From an uncultured Lactobacillus sp. (GTDB lineage Bacteria > Bacillota > Bacilli > Lactobacillales > Lactobacillaceae), in assembly GCA_946482425.1 (NCBI GenBank), contig CAMLRO010000039.1, forward strand, positions 1-13,002: 13,002 nt of DNA, read 5' to 3'. Below the pieces are notes generated by a model that searched no databases, had not been told where the DNA came from, and saw only the letters and a list, made by a program, of their open reading frames with translations. Within the stretch, counting starts at the first letter, position 1. Each line of letters starts with the position of its first letter. Made by a program: the position numbers and the translations under genes. Positions 6,034 through 12,332 of the stretch are shown piece after piece.

Positions 6034-8004
6034 ATGAAAATTAAAGATATTTTGGCTCCTGAATCCATGATTATGGCGCTTAAAGCGACTAATAAGGAAG
6101 ATGCTGTTAAGGAAATGGCAGACTTGGAAGTCAAAACCGGCATCGTCAATGACGAAGATGAATTCATTAAGTCAATTTGGGCTCGTGAAAATGAATCTAC
6201 CACCGGTATTGGTGATGGAATTGCAATGCCTCATGCTCGTAATAAGACAATTAACAAGGCACGCGTGCTTTTTGCTAAAAGCGAAAAAGGAATTGATTAC
6301 AATTCGCTTGATGGTCAACCGGTTCATTTATTCTTTATGATTACTGCACCTGATGGTGCTGATAATACTCACCTTGAAGCTCTAGCTAAATTATCCGGTT
6401 TGCTAATTGATCCTGACCTTGTTAGTGCTCTTAAAAAAGCGCAAACTCCTGAAGAAGTTATCCAGCTTTTTGAAGATGCTGAAAAACAAAAGGATCAAGA
6501 CAAACAAGCTGAAAAAGAGCAGGCTGCAAGTACAAATGAATCTAATAAGGACGAAAAACCTTTAATTGTTGGTGTTACTGCTTGTATTAACGGTATTGCC
6601 CACACTTATATGGCTCAAGAGGCTTTGATCAAGGCCGGTAAAAAGCGCGGTGTCGATGTCCGCATTGAAACCAATGGTTCAGAAGGTGTCAAGGATAAAT
6701 TGACCGCCGACGAGATTAGCCGTGCCCAAGGTGTTGTCATTGCATCGGACAAGAAAGTTGACATGCCTCGCTTTGATGGTAAGCCATTAATTTCTCGCCC
6801 AGTTGTTGATGGTATCAACAAACCTGACGAATTGATTGACAACATTTTAGATTCAAAAGCCAGCGTTTACCATTCTAATGGTGAAAAGAGTAATGAAGAA
6901 AGTGACAACTCTAAAGAAGGCGTTTGGGGTTCAATCTACAAAAACTTAATGAACGGTGTTTCCCACATGTTGCCATTTGTTATCGGTGGCGGTATTTTAA
7001 TGGCAATCTCCTTTATTGTGGAAAACTATGCTGGTGGTCCAAAGTCCCCTGCATTCATTTTCTTAAATAATGCCGGTAACATGGCTTTTGCCTTCATGGT
7101 GCCAATTTTGTCAGGTTACATCGCTGAATCAATCGGTGACTTGCCTGCTTTAATGCCCGGTTTTGTCGGCGGCTTTATGGCCACAGTTTATAGTGGTGCC
7201 TACGGTGGTGCTTATGTTGCCAATGTGGTCACTAATGCCAAATCTCCTGCCGGTTTCTTAGGCGGTCTGGCTTCAGGATTTATTGCCGGATACTTGGTAG
7301 TCGGCTTAAAGAAATTGTTTGCCAAGTTGCCGAAGTCTCTTGAAGGGATGAAGCCAATGCTCATTTATCCAATTTTGAGTCTGCTCTTCATCGCCCTGAT
7401 CATGTACTACATTGTTAACCCAATCTTTAGTGCCGTTAACTTTGCCATTACTAATTTCTTAAACCAAATGGGTACGGGCAACCTAGTAGTTTTGACAACT
7501 ATTTTAGCTGCCATGATGTCAATTGATATGGGTGGACCTTTCAACAAGGCTGCTTACGTCTTTGCTTCCGGTGCTTTTGCCAATGATCCTCATTCAACTG
7601 TTGCAGCTGTGATGATGGCTGCCGTAATGGTTGGGGGCATGGTACCACCATTTGCGACCGCGATTGGTACGACTTTCTTTAAGAATAAATACACTCTGGA
7701 TGAACGCCGGGCTGGTTTAACCAACTGGATTTTAGGCTTTTCATTCATTACTGAGGGTGCTATTCCGTTTGCTGCGGCAGATGCTGGACACGTTTTGCCT
7801 TCATGTATTATTGGTTCTGCTGTCGGTGGCGCTCTAGTCGGCTTATGGCGCATTGGTGTTCCTGCACCTCACGGTGGTCTCTGGGTGTCACCACTTGCTA
7901 ACCACATTGTGCTTTACTTTGTTGCTACTATTATTGGCTCTATTGTTGCGGGTGTCATTTTAGGTCTGTGGAAAAAGCCGGTTGACCAACAAGAAGATAA
8001 ATAA
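6034..8004 (+). CDS. fruA: PTS fructose transporter, EIIABC
   Basis: 656-residue membrane protein with all three PTS domains, in the order IIA-IIB-IIC. IIA spans about 1-150, with the phosphoryl-accepting His67 in GIAMPHAR. A short, highly charged K/E/Q linker (about 150-175) follows. IIB spans about 176-275, with Cys184 in the phosphocysteine loop VTACINGIAHTYMA. IIC (about 295-650) has around eight to ten membrane segments, including GVSHMLPFVIGGGILMA, the MSIDMGGPFNKAA segment, and VPAPHGGLWV. It takes up fructose and releases fructose-1-phosphate inside, using phosphate from HPr. GAGGAG (6020-6025) lies 8 bases before the ATG; the gap from fruK is 17 bases, so it is the last gene of the operon. 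The IIB loop reads C-I-N-G where fructose IIB domains usually read C-P-T-G. Its DNA is richer in G+C than the neighbouring marR-efflux DNA, as expected for a highly expressed gene. Confidence 0.95.
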   Translation: MKIKDILAPESMIMALKATNKEDAVKEMADLEVKTGIVNDEDEFIKSIWARENESTTGIGDGIAMPHARNKTINKARVLFAKSEKGIDYNSLDGQPVHLFFMITAPDGADNTHLEALAKLSGLLIDPDLVSALKKAQTPEEVIQLFEDAEKQKDQDKQAEKEQAASTNESNKDEKPLIVGVTACINGIAHTYMAQEALIKAGKKRGVDVRIETNGSEGVKDKLTADEISRAQGVVIASDKKVDMPRFDGKPLISRPVVDGINKPDELIDNILDSKASVYHSNGEKSNEESDNSKEGVWGSIYKNLMNGVSHMLPFVIGGGILMAISFIVENYAGGPKSPAFIFLNNAGNMAFAFMVPILSGYIAESIGDLPALMPGFVGGFMATVYSGAYGGAYVANVVTNAKSPAGFLGGLASGFIAGYLVVGLKKLFAKLPKSLEGMKPMLIYPILSLLFIALIMYYIVNPIFSAVNFAITNFLNQMGTGNLVVLTTILAAMMSIDMGGPFNKAAYVFASGAFANDPHSTVAAVMMAAVMVGGMVPPFATAIGTTFFKNKYTLDERRAGLTNWILGFSFITEGAIPFAAADAGHVLPSCIIGSAVGGALVGLWRIGVPAPHGGLWVSPLANHIVLYFVATIIGSIVAGVILGLWKKPVDQQEDK

Positions 8005-8038
8005 TCAAGTTGAACTTTTATTAATATTAAAAAAATTG

Positions 8039-8072
8039 GCATCAAGCTACATAGGCAGCTTGGTGCTTTTTT
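8039..8072 (+). terminator. Rho-independent terminator of the fru operon
   Basis: GCATCAAGCT (8039-8048) pairs with AGCTTGGTGC (8057-8066), 10 pairs including one T/G wobble, with an 8-base loop, followed by six T residues (8067-8072). It lies 34 bases after the fruA stop codon. Confidence 0.9.
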
Positions 8073-8166
8073 GTACTCATAAGATATCCGCCTAAAGCAA
8101 GTTTATCTAGTTTATTTTGTGAATTTAAGGCGCAGATTTCACCATTTCAAGTATTATTTTGAGCAG

Positions 8167-8181
8167 TTGAATGCGATTACT
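8167..8181 (+). promoter_or_regulatory. cre-like box (CcpA) upstream of lytS
   Basis: TTGAATGCGATTACT fits WTGNAANCGNWNNCW at all defined positions except one (A6 is T) and keeps the central CG. It lies about 80 bases before the lytS start, upstream of or near the expected promoter. CcpA control of LytST/LrgAB-type loci is known in Bacillus and Streptococcus; here it is inferred from the match. Confidence 0.45.
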
Positions 8182-8212
8182 ATTGCGTAAGCTGAAAAAA
8201 TTGTCATACTTA

Positions 8213-8218
8213 TATGAT
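8213..8218 (+). promoter_or_regulatory. Tentative -10 box for lytS-lytR
   Basis: TATGAT matches five of six consensus bases, in an AT-rich stretch about 45 bases before the lytS start codon. Neither candidate -35 box (TTGCGT at 8183-8188, TTGTCA at 8201-8206) has correct spacing to it. A promoter is expected in this interval because a terminator closes the fru operon upstream, but its exact position is unsure. Confidence 0.3.
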
Positions 8219-8261
8219 ATAAAAGGTAAATTCTAACTTAGTTTACGGATTGGAGAAAAAC

Positions 8262-10007
8262 GTGTTCAATCTATTCATATTATTATCAGAACGCCTGGGT
8301 ATTATTATGATTCTGGCGTTTCTCCTTGTTAACATGCGCTTTTTTAGAGATTTAATTGAAAAAAGAACCTTAAAATCGCAAATCTGGCTATTTATTATTT
8401 TTTCACTCTTCGTTGTCATTGCCAATCTCACTGGTGTAGAAATTTCGAGTTCTAAGGAAATTATTACTCCTTTGATTATTACCGGCTTACCCCAGTCTGA
8501 CTCAATAGCAAATACCAGGATGTTAGTTATCACTACCGCCAGTCTGACTGCTGGACCCTATGTAGGACTTCTAGTTGGTTTAGTGGGTGGGCTACACCGT
8601 GTGATTTTTGGTGGCTTTTCGGATTATTTTTATATTGTCAGTTCAGTTCTAATCGGATATTTAATTGGCGTTTTAGGTGATAAGGTTAAGAAAAATAATT
8701 TGTACCCGTCAACTTTTTGGGTAGCAGTTTTATCTTTTTTAGCAGAACTAATTCAGATGGCCTTTATTTTTGCATTCCATGGTTTCGGCTTGATCAAATT
8801 AATTTTTGTACCCATGATATTGTTAAACACAATTGGCTCTTGCTTGTTCATTGAAATTTTAAAAACTTATTTATCAAATGAACGACAGTTACGTGCGGTT
8901 CAGACCAAAGATGTCCTCGAACTGGCCAATAAAACTTTGCCTTATTTTCGTCATGGCCTGGACTTTGATTCTGCTCAGCATGTTTGCAAAATTATCAAAA
9001 AATATACTAACTTTGATGCTGTGGGCTTAACTGATCGCGTTAATGTATTAGCTCATGTTGGTGCGGGTCAGGATCACCACATTGCTGGTGAGCCGGTAAT
9101 AACTGATTTATCTAAAACAGTTATTGCTTCAGGACATGAAAAACTGGCTCATTCAAAAGAAGAAATTGGTTGTCCTCATCCGAATTGCCCATTAACATCC
9201 GCTATCGTTTGTCCACTGCAAGTAAACAAAAAAACGATTGGAGCACTAAAGCTGTACTTTTGTGCTGAACAAGAAATGACTGTGGTCGAAGAAAATCTGG
9301 TTCGCGGCTTGGCTATGATTTTTTCTGGACAACTGGCTATTGGTATTGCAGAACAGCAGACCAGCTTGGTAAATGAAGCAGAAATACGGGCATTACAAGT
9401 GCAAATTAATCCGCATTTTTTCTTTAATGCAATCAATACAATTGGAGCCTTAATGAGGGTTAACGTTAGCGAGGCTCATAGAGCTTTAATGCAGCTTAGT
9501 ACCTTTTTTAGATTAAGCTTGAAAAATGGTCAGGCAAAAGAAATTACACTTAAGCAGGAAAAAACGTATGTTAGTGCTTATACTGGAATTGAAGAGTTGC
9601 GTTTTCCACATAAATTTACAATTAATTATCAAATTAGTGTGCCTGATAGTACGCTGCTGCCTTCATTTTGTTTACAAATTTTTGTGGAAAATGCTATCAA
9701 GCATGCTTTTAAAGGTAGAAAAACTGGGAACAAAATTGTCATTAATTTAAGTCAAAAAAATGATTACTTACAGATTTTAGTTAGTGATAATGGTGTAGGT
9801 ATTAAACCGGAAATTTTAAAAAGGCTGGGTCAAGAACCAATAAGTGAATCTGGCGGTAGCGGTACAGCACTTTATAATTTGAATAAACGGCTGATAGGCC
9901 TATATGGCACTAATAGTCAATTGCATATCAAAACCGGTGAGAAGGGAACGACTTTTCAAACCGAGATACCACTAAAACAAGCTGAAAAAAATGATTTTGA
10001 AGGTTAA
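8262..10007 (+). CDS. lytS: LytS-type sensor histidine kinase
   Basis: 581-residue membrane kinase. Residues 1-200 form the 5TMR-LYT sensor region with its hallmark NTRMLVITTASLTAGPYVG and GGLHRVIFGG. A GAF domain follows (about 220-360), then a LytS/YehU-type kinase domain with phospho-His385 in QINPHFFFNAINTIG, and an ATPase domain with N box FVENAIKHAF (N477), SDNGVGI (D509) and GGSGTALYNLNKRL. The GAF domain holds a Cys pair in GCPHPNCPL (C304, C309). The chosen start is GTG 8262: GGAG (8252-8255) lies six bases upstream, and the protein then begins MFNLFILLSERLG as in relatives. An in-frame TTG at 8250 overlaps that ribosome binding site. It should phosphorylate the LytR-type regulator encoded 13 bases downstream. 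Homologues sense extracellular pyruvate (B. subtilis) or membrane/redox state (S. aureus); the signal here is unknown. Confidence 0.92.
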   Translation: MFNLFILLSERLGIIMILAFLLVNMRFFRDLIEKRTLKSQIWLFIIFSLFVVIANLTGVEISSSKEIITPLIITGLPQSDSIANTRMLVITTASLTAGPYVGLLVGLVGGLHRVIFGGFSDYFYIVSSVLIGYLIGVLGDKVKKNNLYPSTFWVAVLSFLAELIQMAFIFAFHGFGLIKLIFVPMILLNTIGSCLFIEILKTYLSNERQLRAVQTKDVLELANKTLPYFRHGLDFDSAQHVCKIIKKYTNFDAVGLTDRVNVLAHVGAGQDHHIAGEPVITDLSKTVIASGHEKLAHSKEEIGCPHPNCPLTSAIVCPLQVNKKTIGALKLYFCAEQEMTVVEENLVRGLAMIFSGQLAIGIAEQQTSLVNEAEIRALQVQINPHFFFNAINTIGALMRVNVSEAHRALMQLSTFFRLSLKNGQAKEITLKQEKTYVSAYTGIEELRFPHKFTINYQISVPDSTLLPSFCLQIFVENAIKHAFKGRKTGNKIVINLSQKNDYLQILVSDNGVGIKPEILKRLGQEPISESGGSGTALYNLNKRLIGLYGTNSQLHIKTGEKGTTFQTEIPLKQAEKNDFEG

Positions 10008-10020
10008 GAGGGAGCTAAAA

Positions 10021-10758
10021 ATGAGAATTTTAGTAGTTGATGATGAACCATTAGCCCGCACTGAATTATCTTATTTGATCAAAAAAAGTTCAGTTTTAAA
10101 TAAACAAAATATTAAACTCTATGAAGCAGAAGATATCAAAGAAGCACAGGGAACTTTGCTTAAATATAAAATTGACTTGCTATTCTTAGATATTTCACTT
10201 AATGAAGAAAATGGCTTTGAGTTGGCCGATGAATTGAAACAACTGAGTTATTCACCGATGATTGTATTTGCTACTGCGTACGACAACTATGCTGTGAAGG
10301 CTTTTGATGTTGGTGCACTGGACTATGTTCTGAAACCATTCGAACAAGAGAGGGTTGATCAGGCACTGCAAAAGGCTGTGAAAGTTTTAAACAGTCAAAA
10401 TAACAATGCTGTGCAAGCGCAAAAAGCGGGCAGTGACGTTCTTAGTATTGAGCTTCAAGATCGCAACGTAGTTATTAAGAAACTGGAAGTAATAGCAGCA
10501 ACGGTTAATAACGGTGTATTAACAATTGAAACAAATAATCAAAAATACGAAACACGCAAAACACTGGCCTGGCTTAAGGAACGATTAACGGATCCATGTT
10601 TTCTACAAGTACATAGAAATGCAATTGTAAATATTGAAGATATCAAGGAGGTTCAGCCCTGGTTTAATCATACATTGATGTTGATTATGAATAATGATTC
10701 CAGAGTTCAGGTAGGTCGATCCTACCGCAAAGAATTAAATCAAAAATTAGGTTTGTAA
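10021..10758 (+). CDS. lytR: LytR-type response regulator (LytTR family)
   Basis: 245-residue cytoplasmic response regulator. The receiver domain (1-115) shows the acidic pair D7-D8, the phosphorylation site D57 in LLFLDISL, T85 in FATAYDNY, and K105 in DYVLKPF. The LytTR DNA-binding domain (about 145-245) shows FLQVHRNAIVNIEDIKEV and ends in VGRSYRKELNQKLGL, a canonical family end. The start at 10021 is set by GAGGGAG (10008-10014), six bases upstream; an in-frame ATG at 9991 lies inside lytS and lacks a ribosome binding site. It follows lytS by 13 bases, so the two form one operon, and it most likely activates lrgA-lrgB from the direct repeats at 10799-10833. This is the two-component LytR, not the unrelated LytR-CpsA-Psr cell-wall ligase. 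Confidence 0.93.
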   Translation: MRILVVDDEPLARTELSYLIKKSSVLNKQNIKLYEAEDIKEAQGTLLKYKIDLLFLDISLNEENGFELADELKQLSYSPMIVFATAYDNYAVKAFDVGALDYVLKPFEQERVDQALQKAVKVLNSQNNNAVQAQKAGSDVLSIELQDRNVVIKKLEVIAATVNNGVLTIETNNQKYETRKTLAWLKERLTDPCFLQVHRNAIVNIEDIKEVQPWFNHTLMLIMNNDSRVQVGRSYRKELNQKLGL

Positions 10759-10778
10759 ATAGTTTTCTAATTTATATT

Positions 10779-10820
10779 GACTTGTGAATTTGCTTTAGTG
10801 CAGTTCACAGGTCATTTTTT
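10779..10820 (+). terminator. Rho-independent terminator after lytR
   Basis: GACTTGTGAA (10779-10788) pairs with TTCACAGGTC (10804-10813), 10 pairs with one T/G wobble and a 15-base loop, followed by A and six T residues (10815-10820). The right arm overlaps the first LytTR-like repeat of the lrgA control region. Confidence 0.75.
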
Positions 10821-10833
10821 GCAATTCACGAGT
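10799..10833 (+). promoter_or_regulatory. Tandem LytTR-type binding repeats before lrgA
   Basis: TGCAGTTCACAGGT (10799-10812) and TGCAATTCACGAGT (10820-10833) agree at 11 of 14 positions and start exactly 21 bases apart. LytTR regulators such as AgrA bind two ~9-bp direct repeats with 12-13 bases between them, giving this same period. The core GCAGTTCAC matches the described pattern (A/C)(A/C)GTTN(A/G) in its central part. Upstream of the target genes of a LytR pair, this is the expected site. Confidence 0.55.
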
Positions 10834-10836
10834 TAA

Positions 10837-10865
10837 TCGCTTACAAAAATCGTATTTGCTATTAT
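10837..10865 (+). promoter_or_regulatory. Candidate lrgAB promoter
   Basis: TATTAT (10860-10865) can serve as -10, and the base 17 upstream begins a poor -35 (TCGCTT, 10837-10842). A weak -35 just downstream of the direct repeats is what an activator-dependent promoter should look like. Confidence 0.4.
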
Positions 10866-10915
10866 CTTATTACTTGAAAGCAAGAAAGCTGAAAATGAGA
10901 AAGGAAATCAATCTT

Positions 10916-11350
10916 ATGAAAAAAGAAAAAACAAAATCAGCTCCAATTTTAGTACAAATGTTTATTTATGCTGCAATTTTGTTTGTGGCACAAGTAATTT
11001 CTGATTTGATGCCAAAGTCTTTTCCCGTACCGACTCCAGTAATAGGATTAGTTTTGCTATATTTTTTATTAACCGTCCATGTAATTAAAGTTGAATGGGT
11101 TGATTCTTTTGGTAGCGCACTAATCTCACTAATTGGTTTTATGTTTGTTCCCTCTGGAATTTCATTAGCCGCAAATTTAAAGATTATGCGGGAACAGGGA
11201 ATCCAACTGATTATAGTGGTAATAGCTTCTACAATCATTTTATTAGTTGTCACTGCTTATACAACTAAGTTCTTTAGTTGGGTTATAGGAAAAGTAACTA
11301 ATAATCAACTAACTATTATTAATCACAAAAAAGTAGGGGATGTTAAATAA
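10916..11350 (+). CDS. lrgA: LrgA family membrane protein (holin-like / PftA-like)
   Basis: 144-residue membrane protein with about four helices and a lysine-rich N-terminus, normal size for LrgA/CidA. Typical family segments are PTPVIGLVLLYFLL and IGFMFVPSGISLAAN. It acts in the membrane together with LrgB. LrgA was first described as antiholin-like in Staphylococcus; in B. subtilis the equivalent PftA/PftB pair transports pyruvate. The start is taken at ATG 10916, with AAAGGA ending at 10905, ten bases upstream. An in-frame ATG at 10895 has only a weak site, and a TTG at 10856 lies inside the promoter region. The stop codon overlaps the lrgB start (TAATG), so the two are translated together. 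Confidence 0.9.
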   Translation: MKKEKTKSAPILVQMFIYAAILFVAQVISDLMPKSFPVPTPVIGLVLLYFLLTVHVIKVEWVDSFGSALISLIGFMFVPSGISLAANLKIMREQGIQLIIVVIASTIILLVVTAYTTKFFSWVIGKVTNNQLTIINHKKVGDVK

Positions 11351-12075
11351 TGCAATATATTACGAATCCATTATTTGGAGTTTTCTTGTCATTAATTGTA
11401 TTTTTAACCGGACAATGGCTGTTCAAAAAATCAAAAGGTTTTTTCCTTTTTCAACCACTCTTTGTAGCAATGGTTTTGGGAATAGCAATTCTAATTATCC
11501 TTGCTAAGTGCTTTGACGTTTCAACAGCTACTGTTTATGCTAAAGCTTATAAACCAGGTGGCGACATTATTTTCTGGTTCATCACCCCAGCTACAATTGC
11601 TTTCGCAGTACCATTGTATAAGCGTAATGATGTTGTAAAGAAAAACTGGCTGGTAATTCTTTTAGGGCTGGTTTTCGGTACGCTAATTTCAATGGCCTTA
11701 ATAACACTTGTTGCTAAAGCAGTTGGTTTAAATACTGTCGGAATAAAGTCAATGCTAAGTCAGTCTGCTACTACTGCAGTGGCAATGCCAATAACAAAAG
11801 CTATCGGGGGAAATGCTTCAGTTACTGCTATGGCATGCATACTCAATGCTGTAGTAATTTATGCCTTAGGTAAGCAATTAGTTAAGTGGTTTAACTTGAA
11901 TAGTGACCCATTAGGAACTGGCTTGGGTTTAGGTTCTGCAGGACATACTATTGGCTCAGCTTTTGCTTTGGAAATGGGTTCTGTGCAAGGAGCTACTGCC
12001 GCAGTGGCAGTTGTGGCCACAGCTTTAGTAGATAATCTGTTAGTTCCAGTTTTTGCCCACTTAATTGGGTTGTAA
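11350..12075 (+). CDS. lrgB: LrgB family membrane protein (PftB-like)
   Basis: 241-residue membrane protein with six or more helices. Family landmarks are GDIIFWFITPATIAFAVPLYKR (about residues 71-92), SQSATTAVAMPITKAIGG (about 137-154) and GSAGHTIGSAFALEMG (about 195-210). The middle motif normally reads close to P-K-S-V-T-T-P-I-A in LrgB proteins; here the leading P-K is S-Q and the later P-I is A-V, so the core is somewhat divergent, though the overall match is clear. The ATG shares one base with the lrgA stop; GGGG (11336-11339) ribosome-binding-like bases lie upstream. It works as a complex with LrgA; the pair may carry pyruvate or tune cell lysis. A strong terminator follows, so lrgAB is a two-gene transcription unit. 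Confidence 0.9.
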   Translation: MQYITNPLFGVFLSLIVFLTGQWLFKKSKGFFLFQPLFVAMVLGIAILIILAKCFDVSTATVYAKAYKPGGDIIFWFITPATIAFAVPLYKRNDVVKKNWLVILLGLVFGTLISMALITLVAKAVGLNTVGIKSMLSQSATTAVAMPITKAIGGNASVTAMACILNAVVIYALGKQLVKWFNLNSDPLGTGLGLGSAGHTIGSAFALEMGSVQGATAAVAVVATALVDNLLVPVFAHLIGL

Positions 12076-12110
12076 TTTATATTTTTAATAGTTGTTTGTT
12101 TACTTACTCT

Positions 12111-12141
12111 AAAAGCACACGAATGAATCGTGTGCTTTTTT
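12111..12141 (+). terminator. Rho-independent terminator of lrgAB
   Basis: A perfect 12-bp stem, AAAAGCACACGA (12111-12122) and TCGTGTGCTTTT (12128-12139), with a 5-base loop and six consecutive T residues at 12136-12141. It lies 35 bases after the lrgB stop codon. Confidence 0.92.
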
Positions 12142-12199
12142 GATTGCCATAAATTTATTTTTTAAAGCAATGAAACTGTAACAAAACTATAATAAGGCG

Positions 12200-12214
12200 T
12201 TGCTTTTAAAGCAA
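12200..12214. promoter_or_regulatory. Inverted repeat over the lipoprotein-gene promoter
   Basis: TTGCTTT and AAAGCAA are perfect 7-bp arms around a single central base. The repeat covers the -35 box at 12205-12210, a typical repressor position. A second TTTTAAAGCAAT lies 44 bases upstream (12160-12171). The regulator is unknown; a metal-responsive repressor would fit the gene. Confidence 0.4.
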
Positions 12215-12233
12215 TCCCTAATTAGTGTATAAT
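12205..12233 (+). promoter_or_regulatory. Promoter of the metal-binding lipoprotein gene
   Basis: A -35 box TTTAAA (12205-12210) and a perfect -10 TATAAT (12228-12233) are spaced 17 bases apart. Transcription would start near 12240, giving a leader of about 80-90 bases in which I see no clear riboswitch. Confidence 0.6.
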
Positions 12234-12332
12234 GGTTATTAATTGTAAGTAACTTTTATTTTGTACTGCAATTAAAAAGTTGCCTTATTACTTAAAAACT
12301 ACACTTAAAAACGAAAAGGAATGACAACAATA

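Noticed and set aside
5994..7853. Other short frames overlapping fruA on both strands
   Set aside because: fruA is an intact, clearly recognised gene; these frames lack initiation signals and known motifs.
8243..9750. Short frames on both strands inside lytS
   Set aside because: They lie wholly or mainly within a complete, motif-rich lytS gene and have no support of their own.
10856..10915. Upstream starts for lrgA (TTG 10856, ATG 10895)
   Set aside because: The TTG lies at the expected promoter -10 and the ATG has only a weak ribosome binding site; 10916 gives the usual LrgA length.
12191..12289. AATAAGGC and GCCTTATT, distant 8-bp inverted repeat around the lipoprotein promoter
   Set aside because: The arms are over 80 bases apart and one lies upstream of the expected transcription start, so they cannot form one RNA structure; may be chance in AT-rich DNA.
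12240..12320. Possible riboswitch or leader RNA before the metal lipoprotein gene
   Set aside because: Only weak, interrupted stems (for example AATTG/CAATT) are visible, with no terminator-like hairpin and no known metal-riboswitch pattern.
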